Counted from the stretch's first letter, positions 25,974 through 38,618 are shown. The stretch: DNA of 64,000 bases from CAWATZ01 sp963784995 (GCA_963784995.1 CAWATZ010000016.1:248001-312000); one strand, 5' to 3'. Notes: a model not told the origin generated them from the letters alone. A program made the numbers and translations.

Positions 25974-27938
25974 TTATCCTGATTGCGGAAGGACCTGCGT
26001 TACACGGACGCTGGCCCGCCGCTGGCCGATCACCACCGCCGCCACTCCCACCCCCAGCAAGACGCCAGCGATGATACCCATCAGCAGGAACGTCCCGCGC
26101 AACCCCTGCCGTGTCCGCTGGATGTCGGCGTCCAGCGGCCGGATGATCTCCACCACGCCGCGCACGTCGCCCTCCTTCCAGTCGGTGCGGGTGCTGTCGG
26201 GATGGTGATTGTGACAGCCCAGGCAGGTCGCCCCCATCCGCCGGGCGATGGCGTATCGCAGCACCGGCTTGTGATCATCGATCTCCTCGAAACGGTAGAA
26301 GGGCCGCTCCGGATCGGCACGCAGCCGGGCCAGGGCCTCCGTCTCGAAATCGTCGCGCGGCCCGCCATCCTTGCGGGTCCGGAAGGGATAGTCGCTGTAC
26401 AGCCGGACCTGCACGCCCGACTGTTTCTGCTGGGCCAGGTGCTCGCCCAGGTCGATGGTGAACGTGGCCGGCAAGGGGATCGCTCCCGGATGGCCGGCGT
26501 AATCTGCCCGGGCCTCCAGCCCCTTGCTCTGGGCGCGCTCCACCACCTCGGAGCTGTAGCGGCTATTGACCATCTCCAGGATTTCCGAGTGCTGGGCGGC
26601 GCTCTCGGTGGCGGCTGAGCGGACCAGGTCCGTGGAGAGCTGCGACAGATGCACCAGTCCGACGGCCGAGCCCAGCGTCACCGCCAGGAACAGGCTGGCG
26701 ACCAGGGGGTTGCGCCGGCACCAGCGCCCGACCCGTTCCAGGTAGCCGCTGGGCCGGGCCCGGATCGGTTCGCCCGCCAACCACCGGCCCAGGTCGTCGG
26801 CCAGCTCGGCGGCACTGGTGTAGCGCCGCGCCGGCGACCGGGCCATCGCCTTCAGGCAGATCGTTTCCAGGTCGCGCGGCACCTTGTCATTGAGCTGGCG
26901 GGGCGGGCGCGGGTCGTCCTCCAGCACCTGCAGCAGCAACATCCGCCGGTTGCCGCGAAAGGGCCGTTCTCCGGTCAGCAGCTCGTAGAAGACCACCCCC
27001 AGGCTGTAAACGTCGCTGCGGCTATCGACCTTGTTCGATTCGCCGCGGGCCTGCTCCGGGGACATGTACGCCGGTGTGCCCAGCACCTGGCCCTCCAGGG
27101 TCAACGGCGGCTCGTCGGTCTCGCGCTTGGCCAGGCCGAAGTCCATCACGTGCGGCCGGCCCTGCTCGTCGATCATGATGTTGGCCGGCTTCAGGTCGCG
27201 ATGGATGACGCCATGCTGATGGGCGTAGTGCAGTGCCTGGGCGACCTGGAGCAGCAGCTCGGCCGCGGCCCGCACGCCTGCGTGCGCTCCGGCCGGCAGG
27301 CCGGCCTGCGCTTCAAGTCCGCCTTCGGCCAGTACCTGGGCCAGGGTCCGGCCGCGAATGAATTCCTCGACCAGGAAGCAGGTCTGGGCCGGCTCGCCGC
27401 CCTGCAGCGGGCTCACCTGGCCGATCTCATGGAGGGCCACGATGCCCGGGTGACAGAGCCGGGCGACGCTGCGGGCCTCGCGCAGGAAGCGCTCCGTGTC
27501 GCCGGCGTCCACCAGGATTCCCGCCCGCGGGATCTTCAGCGCCACCATCCGCTCCAGCTCCGGGTCCCAGGCCCGAAAGACCTGGCTGAACGAACCCATG
27601 CCCAGCTGTTCCACCAGCTCAAATCGGCCAAGCCGCTGACCTGGTCCGGTTCGCTCTGTCCCGGCAGGCTTGACTCCGTCGCTGACGCTTCCGGCTCGTT
27701 GGGCCAGGTTCAGCAGCGGCGGCGGCACCGGCTCGGCCTCGGCGACCACGGCTTCCTGGGGCCGGCGCAGGCACAGCAGCAGCGGATCGTCCATCGTGTC
27801 CAGGGTGCGCAGCCGCTCCTGGCAGGTCGGACAGCCCTCGACGTGCTCACTGATCCGTTCCAGGTCCGGGCGCGGCACCTTGCCCAGGGCCAGCTTGATC
27901 AGCTGGGACGTGTCGGGACAGGCGCTGATTTGGCTCAT
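25974..27938 (-). CDS. Zinc-finger/Ser-Thr kinase/DUF3365-like heme sensor fusion
   Basis: A 654-residue membrane kinase. Residues 32-39 (H-x3-C-x2-C) form an anti-sigma-type zinc finger. The kinase domain spans about 105-390, with GMGSFSQV, the VALK lysine K135, HRDLKPAN at 246-253, DFG at 266-268 and SPE at 293-295. A transmembrane helix lies near 412-432. The outer domain carries one CLGCH heme site (C572, C575, H576), with FYRFEEIDDHKPVLRYAIARRM before it as in DUF3365/Tll0287-like sensors. A second helix lies near 616-638. GGAGAG precedes the ATG at 27938. It is divergent from a sigma factor gene, which its zinc finger may bind. Confidence 0.85.
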   Translation of the reverse strand: MSQISACPDTSQLIKLALGKVPRPDLERISEHVEGCPTCQERLRTLDTMDDPLLLCLRRPQEAVVAEAEPVPPPLLNLAQRAGSVSDGVKPAGTERTGPGQRLGRFELVEQLGMGSFSQVFRAWDPELERMVALKIPRAGILVDAGDTERFLREARSVARLCHPGIVALHEIGQVSPLQGGEPAQTCFLVEEFIRGRTLAQVLAEGGLEAQAGLPAGAHAGVRAAAELLLQVAQALHYAHQHGVIHRDLKPANIMIDEQGRPHVMDFGLAKRETDEPPLTLEGQVLGTPAYMSPEQARGESNKVDSRSDVYSLGVVFYELLTGERPFRGNRRMLLLQVLEDDPRPPRQLNDKVPRDLETICLKAMARSPARRYTSAAELADDLGRWLAGEPIRARPSGYLERVGRWCRRNPLVASLFLAVTLGSAVGLVHLSQLSTDLVRSAATESAAQHSEILEMVNSRYSSEVVERAQSKGLEARADYAGHPGAIPLPATFTIDLGEHLAQQKQSGVQVRLYSDYPFRTRKDGGPRDDFETEALARLRADPERPFYRFEEIDDHKPVLRYAIARRMGATCLGCHNHHPDSTRTDWKEGDVRGVVEIIRPLDADIQRTRQGLRGTFLLMGIIAGVLLGVGVAAVVIGQRRASVRVTQVLPQSG

Positions 27939-28002
27939 GGGGGTCTCTCCGTCCGGAGGGCACGCTCTCTGCTCATTAAACACTTTGGCGTTACATTGGC
28001 CA

Positions 28003-28065
28003 TGACACAAGCCCGAAGCGCCAGCGCCGGGACCGTCCCGGCGCTGGCGCTTCGGGCTTGTGTCA
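28003..28065. repeat. Perfect palindrome between kinase and sigma genes (family A)
   Basis: Perfect 30-base arms (28003-28032 and 28036-28065) with a 3-base centre. The arms contain ACACAAGCCCGAAGCGCCAG and are shared with 58808-58875. The element is flanked by a 13-base direct repeat TACATTGGCCATG at 27992-28004 and 28085-28097, which looks like a target-site duplication or a misaligned copy event. Confidence 0.93.
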
Positions 28066-28103
28066 GACGGCCCCGCGCGGAGTATACATTGGCCATGCGG
28101 TAG

Positions 28104-28129
28104 TTGCGAGAGCGGGGAATGGTTATACT
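28104..28129 (+). promoter_or_regulatory. Candidate promoter for the sigma factor gene
   Basis: TATACT at 28124-28129 lies 27 bp before the start codon region of the sigma gene, with a weak TTGCGA at 28104-28109 (14-base spacing, short). Only the -10 box is convincing. Confidence 0.3.
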
Positions 28130-28156
28130 GGGGGAAAGACCAACCGAGGAGCGACC

Positions 28157-28797
28157 ATGAACGAGCCGCAGCGGCGCTCCGATCGGCCCGAGGAGCCGGA
28201 AGTGCCGGAAGGACTTCTGACATCGCCAAGCCTGCTGGGCCGGGTGCTGGCCAACGAGCCGGCCGCCTGGAACCAGCTGGTGGGCCTGTATGCGCCCTGG
28301 TCTGGCACTGGTGCCGCGCATGCCGGCTGCAGCAGCAGGATCAGGCCGACGTCTTCCAGGAGGTCTTCCAGTCCGTGGCCAAGAATCTGGACCAGTTCCA
28401 CAAGTCGGCCCAGGGCACCTTTCGCGGCTGGCTGAGGACCATCACCCGCAACAAGGTCTGCGATCTGTTCCGCCGCCGGCAGCGCGAGCCGGTCGGGGCC
28501 GGCGGCAGCGACGCCCAGCGCTGGCTCAATCAACTGCCCAATCCCGAGCTGTTCGACGAGGACAGCCAGGCCGAACAGGCCGCCGAGCAGGGACTGATCC
28601 ACCGTGCCCTGGAGCTGATCCGCCCGGAGTTCACGGAACGGACCTGGCAGGCGTTCTGGCGCACCACCGTGGAGGAGCAGCAGGCCGGGGACGTGGCTCA
28701 GGACCTGGGCATGAGCCCGGGAGCGGTGCGCGTGGCCAAATGCCGGGTGCTGCAACGGCTGCGGGAGGCGCTGGGGGACCCGGTGGAGCCCTCATAG
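28157..28797 (+). CDS. ECF-type sigma factor, one frameshift
   Basis: About 213 residues once joined. Region 2 reads ADVFQEVFQSVAKNLDQF and GTFRGWLRTITRNKVCDLFRR. Region 4 reads FTERTWQAFWRTTVEEQQAGDVAQDLGMSPGAVRVAKCRVLQRL. The frame breaks near 28302: GLYAPW is followed by a shifted segment, and restoring one C in the CCC run gives YAPLVWHWC, the usual family sequence. GAGGAG precedes the ATG at 28157. It is divergent from the zinc-finger kinase. Its TAG stop codon (28795-28797) forms the first bases of a palindrome. Confidence 0.8.
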
Positions 28798-28856
28798 TTG
28801 TCAGTTCTCAGTTGGGAAGCGAGGGGCCAAGCTTCCCAACTGAGAACTGACAACTA
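28795..28856. repeat. Perfect palindrome starting at a stop codon
   Basis: Perfect 25-base arms (28795-28819 and 28832-28856) of TAGTTGTCAGTTCTCAG type. The first three bases are the sigma factor's TAG stop codon. The wording resembles TTGTCAGTTCTCAGTT repeats known across phyla. No T-tract follows. Confidence 0.9.
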
Positions 28857-28957
28857 TTCGAGGAAATTGCTCTCCCTCTCGGGAGGGTGACTTGCTATAA
28901 GCCGCCATCCGCAGTACTTGGCCGTTTGTCTCAGCCTGTCAAGACAGGGAGGTTCCG

Positions 28958-29908
28958 ATGAGGGGGAAAACGTGGAAGGTGCAAATCCTGGCCGGCGCCC
29001 TCGCCCTGGCCGGGATCGTGGGGGAAGCCTCGGCCCAGGCTCCGGCCGGGCCTGCCGGGCAGGGGGCCGCGGCGATGGTCAACGGCCAGCCCATCAGCAT
29101 GGCCGATTTTCAGGCCGTCATGGCTCAGGTCCAGACTCCGGTGGAACTGCCGCTCGATCGCAAGAAGATGCTGCAGCTGCAGGCGCTGGGGATCATGATT
29201 GACGAGATGCTGATGAAGCAGTACCTGGCCCAACATGCGCCGCCGGTGGCCCCGGCCGAGGTGGACAAGCAATTCGCGGAACTGCTCGAGGCCATCAGGA
29301 AGGAGGGGAAGTCGCTGGACCAGTTCTGCAAGGAAGGCGCCACGACTCCGGAGGCCATCCGCAAGGACCTGGCCGTCCACGTGCAGTGGACCAACTACAC
29401 CCGGGCCCAGATTTCGGACGCCCAACTCCAGCGCTACTACCAGGAGAACAAGGATTTCTTCGACGGGGTGACCGTACGTGCCAGCCACGTACTGCTGCGC
29501 GTGCCGCAGGGAACTCCCGAGGCGGAGAAGGCCAAGGTGCGCACCCAGCTGACCGAGATCCGCAACCAGATCCTGGCCCGGCAGATCGATTTTGCCTCCG
29601 CGGCCAAGAAGTGGTCGATGTGCCCAATCACGACTTCCCGGGGTGGCGACTGCGGTGACATCCCGCGCAAGGGCCCTGACGAGAACTTCGCCCGCGTGGC
29701 GTTTTCCTTGCCGGTCGGCCAGATCAGCGACATTGTCGAGAGCGAGTACGGCCTGCACCTGATCCTGGTGTCCGAGCGCAAGCCCGGCAAGGGTTCCGAT
29801 TTCAACTCGGCCAAGGAAAACGTCCGCATGATGTGCATGGCCGAACTCTGGCAGGCCATCCTGGCCGACCAGCGCAAGAAAGCTCGGATCGAGATCCTGT
29901 TGCGCTGA
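28958..29908 (+). CDS. Exported parvulin-type peptidyl-prolyl isomerase
   Basis: A 316-residue SurA/PrsA-like chaperone. It has a signal peptide (LAGALALAGIVGEASAQ), a SurA-N-like helical region from about 40 to 165 (VNGQPISMADFQAV, KKMLQLQALGIMIDEML), and a rotamase domain from about 170 to 285 (VRASHVLLRVPQG, GGDCGDIPRKG, FSLPVGQISDIVESEYGLHLILV). It should assist folding of outer-membrane or secreted proteins in the periplasm. GGGAGG precedes the ATG at 28958. An extended -10-like TGCTATAAG lies about 60 bp upstream. A stem-loop follows the stop codon. Confidence 0.9.
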   Translation: MRGKTWKVQILAGALALAGIVGEASAQAPAGPAGQGAAAMVNGQPISMADFQAVMAQVQTPVELPLDRKKMLQLQALGIMIDEMLMKQYLAQHAPPVAPAEVDKQFAELLEAIRKEGKSLDQFCKEGATTPEAIRKDLAVHVQWTNYTRAQISDAQLQRYYQENKDFFDGVTVRASHVLLRVPQGTPEAEKAKVRTQLTEIRNQILARQIDFASAAKKWSMCPITTSRGGDCGDIPRKGPDENFARVAFSLPVGQISDIVESEYGLHLILVSERKPGKGSDFNSAKENVRMMCMAELWQAILADQRKKARIEILLR

Positions 29909-29928
29909 GCGGCACCACGGCTTCAAGC

Positions 29929-29955
29929 GCCCCTCTCCCGAGCGGGGAGAGGGGC
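29929..29955. terminator. Stem-loop between convergent genes
   Basis: GCCCCTCTCCC pairs with GGGGAGAGGGGC around a short loop, 20 bases after the parvulin stop codon and facing the end of the small membrane gene. There is no T-tract. The wording matches part of the large palindrome at 56191-56334. Confidence 0.5.
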
Positions 29956-29997
29956 TTGCCACACCAACGGAGCCGAGGGTGGGATCGATCCTCACGG

Positions 29998-30381
29998 CTA
30001 TTTCAAGGCTTCCTGCTGCCGCCTCCGGCGTGCCTGGATGAACGAGTTGATGCACAGCCCCAGAAAGACCAGGCAGACCAGCGCCGTCAGCGACGTGCCG
30101 ATCAGGGCCGGCATCGACACCTCCTTGCCCGACAGGTGGCTGACCCACCCGGGGACGGCCCGGAACCCGCCTGCCAGCGCACCAGCCAGGCCAACCACCG
30201 CGGCCAGGTGCATCGCGTGCTTGCGCATCCCCGGACGGAAGGAGAGGCCGCCCAGGACGATCAGGAGAAGTCCCAGACCGGCCGGGATCAGGGCCGTGTA
30301 ATGCGTCCGGCCGGTCTGGTCGAACGCCACCCAGCCAATCGGAATCAGGATGATTCCGCAGACAATCGCTATCACCGGCAT
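29998..30381 (-). CDS. Small four-helix membrane protein, unknown
   Basis: A 127-residue protein with about four transmembrane segments (VIAIVCGIILIPIGWVAF, LIPAGLGLLLIVLGGL, MHLAAVVGLAGALAGGF, LIGTSLTALVCLVFLGL) and a basic C-terminus. The start at 30381 has GGGGGGAAA upstream. It resembles short conserved planctomycete membrane proteins of unknown role. It converges on the parvulin gene. Confidence 0.7.
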   Translation of the reverse strand: MPVIAIVCGIILIPIGWVAFDQTGRTHYTALIPAGLGLLLIVLGGLSFRPGMRKHAMHLAAVVGLAGALAGGFRAVPGWVSHLSGKEVSMPALIGTSLTALVCLVFLGLCINSFIQARRRRQQEALK

Positions 30382-31778
30382 TGTTTTTCCCCCCGCCAAG
30401 GAATCTTCGCCACGTTGTGCCTCTCTGCCGTGATTGTAGGGGTTTGCCGCGGCGCCCGGCCAGTTGGGACAACTCGTGCGCTCGGGGCTTGCATCCGGCC
30501 CGGCCGGATGATACAGTCCAGGTATGCCGCTGGCGACAGCGGCACAAACCTCTGCGGTGTTCGTGATCGGCGTCGCTTTTGGTGAACCGATGGAGTTCCC
30601 GCTGGGAGCCAACATTGCGCACCGGCGCTTGCAAGCCCACCATTACGCAGTGGGATCCAAAAACCGGGCCTGAGGCACCCCTCTCAACTGCGGGTTCTCA
30701 AAAGCGCCAGACACGGCACAGGCGGAGGTTTTTGTTTGCGCCGCTGGCAGAAGGCCCCTTCTGCCTTCTCTTGTCTGTACGGATGCTAACCGGGACCCTC
30801 CCCGCTGGCTGGCCTCGGCGCCAATCTCGGACGGCCTGAGCCATTTTTTTCGCTACCTGTTCCGGAATCCGGATCGCAAGAGGAAAATTGCGAAATGATC
30901 GCAACTTGTGACCTGAATGCGAGTTGCAGTGCGCTGTTGTCCAGGGACGCATCAACGCGAATGGATTCATTCGCGGTTGCGGCAAGCTGGCGAAAAAATT
31001 CGGGCTGATCGTTGACGGTTGACAAATAACGGTTTGTGAACGTTGCGAGGGATTGGTGAAGAGGCCGGGGATTTTTCCGGTTGACTTGGCTGGCGAAGAC
31101 GCTACCCTTTCCCTTCATAGTCATCGCCTTGCTGACCTGGACAATCGGTCAAGGAGCAGGAGAAGGCCAGACATCATGCCAGGCAACAGGATCTCTCCCC
31201 GAGTCAGGAAGTTTGTCGCCGGGATTGTTTCGGCGGAGGGATGTTATCCCTCCTCTGCACAGCGACAGGCTGCGGGAGTGAGCGGGGTGCCCCAGTCAGG
31301 AATCGGGATCGAGTTGCTGTCTCCCTGATTGATTCGCAACAGCAATCAGAACACCAACAGTAACCCAGGAGTCCGGACCGTCAAACCGTTCTCCCTCGGC
31401 GTGCGCGCCGAGCGGAGAGAGCGACCAGGCTTCAGACTTCCGGCAGCATCCACCCGGGCCAGGGAGGGCCTGCGATAACCGACCACGGAGTGGATGGGGT
31501 CGAGGGACAGTCAGGCGAAGGCTGTCTCGGAAGCGGTGCTGCTGGAAGCTGGAGTCCTTTCTCCTCGCCGCCTCAGGATGGGGTGCGGGGCGTTCACGCC
31601 GGCCTGCACGGATGCACGGGCCAGAAGAGGGCCGACCGCCCGAAGGATCGGGCGGCCGGCCTTTTTTCATTCCCCCGTGCCCAGGGCGGGCACCGTCCGC
31701 TACACTAAAAGCAGTTGGGGAAGACAACCGGGTCGAGGCCCGGCCCCGTTCTGCTTTGTCCGTCGGAGCTGCCGATCC
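30382..31778. other. 1.4-kb region without a convincing gene, upstream of metH
   Basis: No reading frame here has a ribosome-binding site together with recognisable protein features. The part from about 30850 to 31150 is richer in A+T than its surroundings. It includes TTGACGGTTGACA near 31013-31024 and TTGACT...TACCCT at 31081-31108 (16-base spacing), a possible plus-strand promoter. The region ends in a strong terminator at 31630-31668, and TACACT near 31701 could start a separate metH transcript. An untranslated RNA or a metH leader is possible. Confidence 0.45.
31630..31668 (+). terminator. Intrinsic terminator upstream of metH
   Basis: A 14-bp stem (31630-31643 with 31648-31661, one mismatch) with loop AGGA is followed by six T residues. 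It is one of the few canonical rho-independent terminators in the window. No gene ends just upstream, so it must end a non-coding or leader transcript. Confidence 0.8.
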
Positions 31779-35478
<3,700 letters not shown>

Positions 35479-35545
35479 ATACCGGGCCGATTGTCCGGCA
35501 ACGGTGTTCAATCTCCAGGCTTCCCTACCCGAGAGAACTCCTTCC

Positions 35546-36256
35546 ATGAAACGAATCCTGGCTCTGGTTGCCGTCCTGATCGGTTCCGCCATGGCTGTCG
35601 CGGAGACGCCGGCCCCCAAGAAGACGCCGAAAGAGGCCCTGCAAACGCTGCACGACCTGATCGGCACTTGGCGGGCGGCGGGCGAGCCACAGCAGGGCAC
35701 GCGCGAGCAGAAGCAGAAGGGGTTCTGGACCGAAAGCATCTCCTGGGAATGGCACCTCAAGGGCAAGGACGTCTATCTCAAGACTGTCATCACCAAGGGC
35801 AAACTCTACAGCGGCGGCGAACTGCGTTACCTGCCGGAAACGGATCGCTATCGTCTCTCTCTGGTCCCGGCCGGCGGCAAGGAGCCGGTGGTCTTCGAGG
35901 GACCGCTGAAGGATCGCCGGCTGCTGCTGGAGCGCGTGGACGCCGGCCGCAAGGAGACGCAGCGCGTGACGCTCAGCCTGCTGCACGAGAACCGCTACGT
36001 TTACCGCTACGAGGTCAAGGCGGAGGGGATCTCGGTCTTCACGCCGGTGTGGCAGGTGGGCGCGACCAAGGAGGGAGTACCGTTCGCCACCGGGGAGGTC
36101 TACCCGGTGTGCATCGTCAGCGGCGGCAAGGGCACGTCAACCGTCACGTACAAGGGCAAGACGTATTACGTCTGCTGCAGCGGCTGCCGGGATGCGTTCC
36201 TGGACGAGCCGGAAAAGTACGTGAAGGAGTTCGAGGCGAAGAAGAACAAGAAGTAG
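35546..36256 (+). CDS. Exported protein with C-terminal YHS/TRASH-like metal site
   Basis: A 236-residue protein. A signal peptide (ILALVAVLIGSAMAVA) is followed by a beta-rich domain resembling exported DUF1579-like proteins (LIGTWRAAGEP, ISWEWHLKGKDVYL, GGELRYLPETDRYRLSL). The C-terminus reads YPVCIVSGG then YYVCCSGCRDAFLDEPEKYVKEF, a YHS/TRASH-type metal-binding unit (C-x-n-CCSGC...F). Such domains bind copper, zinc or iron in transport and sensor proteins. It follows metH by 67 bp on the same strand. The role is unknown. Confidence 0.78.
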   Translation: MKRILALVAVLIGSAMAVAETPAPKKTPKEALQTLHDLIGTWRAAGEPQQGTREQKQKGFWTESISWEWHLKGKDVYLKTVITKGKLYSGGELRYLPETDRYRLSLVPAGGKEPVVFEGPLKDRRLLLERVDAGRKETQRVTLSLLHENRYVYRYEVKAEGISVFTPVWQVGATKEGVPFATGEVYPVCIVSGGKGTSTVTYKGKTYYVCCSGCRDAFLDEPEKYVKEFEAKKNKK

Positions 36257-36268
36257 CTTGTCGCGTCT

Positions 36269-37078
36269 TCAACCGGGCTGTTTCTGGAGATGCTCCTGCA
36301 TCCAGGCAATCTCCTCGGCGCTTGCCGGCAAGTCGAGCGGCTTGGAGTAATCGATACTGTGGAAGTAGCGTGAACGCTCGTAGATGGCCTCGATCATGGG
36401 CTGAAGATTGAGAGGAACGTCGGCGTCCGGTTTGGCGAGAGGCACGGGGATGGTGGGAAGCGGCCGTAAGGAGAACGCCGGCCAGACGTGGCAGCGAGGG
36501 ATGATCGACTTCATCCGTGAAACCAACAGGGTGTAAGGGCTGTTCGGCCAGGGATCAAGCATCGGCATGCGCTGTCCCCCGCGCAGCAGATCGATTTCGA
36601 CCAGGTTCGCCGCTCCCAGCAGCTGGGCTTGCCGTTTTCGCAGGTAGAGTTCCCAACCCTCCGAGTTCTCCCGCTTGTTGGAGGGAGAAAGAACTTCAAT
36701 GCTTGTCACCAGCTGTAGTTTCGGGTGCATCTGGTAGATTTCGATAAACGTTTCGCGAAATTCCTCCTCGACAAATGGTCGCAATTCCAGGGGAGCGATC
36801 TCCGCGGTGGCCGTGGCCGGTGCTTCCACTGGCTGTCTCTCCCCAGAAGCTGCGTTCACGGGTTCCTTGATCCCGAGGTCCGCGTAGAAAGGGTGTGTTT
36901 TCTTTCCTTCCGCTCCAACCAGGACGATGTAGGACCGCTCTTCCGTGCGAACGTGGTAGTGCGGAGGTACGATCGGGCCAAGGAAATGCTTGATCTCGCT
37001 AATGAGATCGGAGTGGAAGTCGCGCCACAACCCACACGCCTCGGCGTACGGGTCCATCCCGGGAAAAGGCGATTTCAT
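36269..37078 (-). CDS. DUF4058 family protein
   Basis: A 269-residue protein starting MKSPFPGMDPYAE, the fixed beginning of DUF4058. The body has VTSIEVLSPSNKR and ANLVEIDLLRGG, acidic/hydrophobic strands that recall a PD-(D/E)XK-like core. The end is MIEAIYERSRYFHSIDYS. The family is common in planctomycetes and cyanobacteria and has no established function. GGAGGAAG precedes the ATG at 37078. It converges on the YHS-like gene, with only 12 bp between them. Confidence 0.88.
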   Translation of the reverse strand: MKSPFPGMDPYAEACGLWRDFHSDLISEIKHFLGPIVPPHYHVRTEERSYIVLVGAEGKKTHPFYADLGIKEPVNAASGERQPVEAPATATAEIAPLELRPFVEEEFRETFIEIYQMHPKLQLVTSIEVLSPSNKRENSEGWELYLRKRQAQLLGAANLVEIDLLRGGQRMPMLDPWPNSPYTLLVSRMKSIIPRCHVWPAFSLRPLPTIPVPLAKPDADVPLNLQPMIEAIYERSRYFHSIDYSKPLDLPASAEEIAWMQEHLQKQPG

Positions 37079-37281
37079 CCTTTCTTCCTCCAGAGCAGAT
37101 CAGCCAAGGTGGAAGGTCCACCGCGCAGGAACAGACTCACGGCTCCTCCCTCCTTGTGCAGGAATACCACGTATCCCGAGCTGCCACAATCGCAGCAAGT
37201 TGTCTTGCCGACGATTGGCCTTCTCTCGCTTCGTTGCTGCCGGTATCGTCCCGCGCGTTTCGCGGCGAAGGGAGGCTGAAC

Positions 37282-38094
37282 ATGCGCCGACACGGTCGAG
37301 GGTTTGTGGTTGCCGGCTTGCTGATTCTCGCCGGTCTGGGATCGGCCTTTGCGGAGGCACCGAAGAACGAGCAACCTGATCGGCTGAAGACCATCCTGGC
37401 GGAATACGAGAAGGCCAGCAACGCGATCCGCGAGATCCACTACGAGTTCAAGCGGACAGACACTGATCCCATCTTCAAGCAGAAAACGACCGGAACGGGA
37501 CAGGTTACGTACAGGAAGCCGGACCTGGTGCGAATTGATGAGAAGATGGAGAAGGAAGAAACCTCGCATTTTCTCTTCATGGATCGCAAGATCCACCTTT
37601 TTAACCACTTACGGAAGACCGAGATGATCTTTGGGCCGCTCCCAAAGGAGTTCGGCTACCCAGAACATCCGGAGGTATACCCGAAATCGGATGGGTTCTG
37701 GGGTAACCTCCTCAACCCGGGTGTATGGCTGGTGGGGCCAGCCTCCCTCTACCTCCCCCTGCCGATTCGCCATCTGGAGCAAACTTGCCAGTTGCGAGTG
37801 ACGTCCGAAGACGAACACTGGATTTGTCTGGTGGTCAAGCCCACCGAACGAGGGATGAAGGGGAGCTTCGAGCAGATGGAAGTGGTCCTGAATGCGAAGA
37901 CCTATCACATCAGACGTGTGTGCCTTTACGAACCCACCGGCAGAATGGTTTGCGTGGACGTGGAGAAAGCGGTGATCAACCCGAAGGAAGGCGTCACCCC
38001 CGAAACCATTCGCAAGGGACTACCCCAGGGATGGAAGCAAGAGGAAAGTAAGGCAGTGTTGCCGGAGATCAAATGGGAGGGGCAGAAAAAGTAA
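37282..38094 (+). CDS. Exported TIGR03009/LolA-like protein
   Basis: A 270-residue protein with a signal peptide (VVAGLLILAGLGSAFAEA). The body is a LolA-like half-barrel: ILAEYEKASNAIREIHYEF, GTGQVTYRKPDLVRID, and a C-terminal VVLNAKTYHIRRVCLYEPTG, as in the planctomycete TIGR03009 family. It probably binds a lipid or hydrophobic ligand in the periplasm, by analogy with LolA. GGGAGG precedes the ATG at 37282. It is divergent from the DUF4058 gene, with a 203-bp gap. Confidence 0.75.
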   Translation: MRRHGRGFVVAGLLILAGLGSAFAEAPKNEQPDRLKTILAEYEKASNAIREIHYEFKRTDTDPIFKQKTTGTGQVTYRKPDLVRIDEKMEKEETSHFLFMDRKIHLFNHLRKTEMIFGPLPKEFGYPEHPEVYPKSDGFWGNLLNPGVWLVGPASLYLPLPIRHLEQTCQLRVTSEDEHWICLVVKPTERGMKGSFEQMEVVLNAKTYHIRRVCLYEPTGRMVCVDVEKAVINPKEGVTPETIRKGLPQGWKQEESKAVLPEIKWEGQKK

Positions 38095-38111
38095 CGAGCA
38101 ACTCCGCGTCC

Positions 38112-38618
38112 TCACTCCTCCAGCCCTGTTTCAACGATCTCGAAGAACTCCAGTTTGTCCAGGGCGTGCCAGATCCGGCCGCGCTGCAGCTCGGTCATGG
38201 TGGGCGCGTGCTGGTCCCACCAGCCGGCCCAGTCGCGCATCGTGATCGGAGGAGCGTAGCGCGGTTTGATCCGGGTCAGTTCGGGAGGCTCCAGGCCCAG
38301 CTCGCGCACCCAGTCCAGAAACACAGGCTCCGGAAAGCTCGTCAGACCTGCCAGGCCGGCAAAGTTCTTGTCCGGGTAAAGTTTCTCCAGCCGAAAGCAG
38401 TGGAAGGGGTTGACGTGGGCCGGCAGGGGAATCTCTCCCCTGCCGGCGGCGTGGAGGTACTGCTCCGCGGCCTGCCGATTGGTGAACGCACGGAGGAGAG
38501 GTTTGCTGGGTGGGTGCGCATCCTTCTCATTCAGCACACTGGGCTCCAGCAATTCCCGCCAGCGGATCAGGAACAAGGGATTGTGCGGCGGTGGCTTCGG
38601 TTTCGCGCGTGCTGTCAT
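38112..38618 (-). CDS. Hypothetical protein, paralogue of 38649-39086
   Basis: A 168-residue soluble protein. Its C-terminal half (WAGWWDQHAPTMTELQRGRIW, ALDKLEFFEIVE) aligns with WYDWWERIAGELTGEQEDRL and AFDKLRNYQIVEVD of the next gene, so the two are diverged tandem duplicates. The N-terminal halves also share an AEQYL segment. No known domain is recognised. GAGG lies upstream of the ATG at 38618, rather distant. The two genes lie 30 bp apart on the minus strand. Confidence 0.65.
   Translation of the reverse strand: MTARAKPKPPPHNPLFLIRWRELLEPSVLNEKDAHPPSKPLLRAFTNRQAAEQYLHAAGRGEIPLPAHVNPFHCFRLEKLYPDKNFAGLAGLTSFPEPVFLDWVRELGLEPPELTRIKPRYAPPITMRDWAGWWDQHAPTMTELQRGRIWHALDKLEFFEIVETGLEE

Noticed and set aside
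30786..31124. 112-codon minus-strand ORF in the gene-free region
   Set aside because: No Shine-Dalgarno, no recognised motif, and it covers the A+T-rich segment that looks regulatory.
31081..31281. 66-codon TTG-started ORF with a hydrophobic stretch
   Set aside because: No ribosome-binding site, rare start codon and poor composition after the hydrophobic part; the TTG is better read as part of a -35 box.
31100..31778. Known riboswitch upstream of metH
   Set aside because: I looked for SAM-I, SAH and cobalamin-type conserved boxes and found none; only the terminator is certain.
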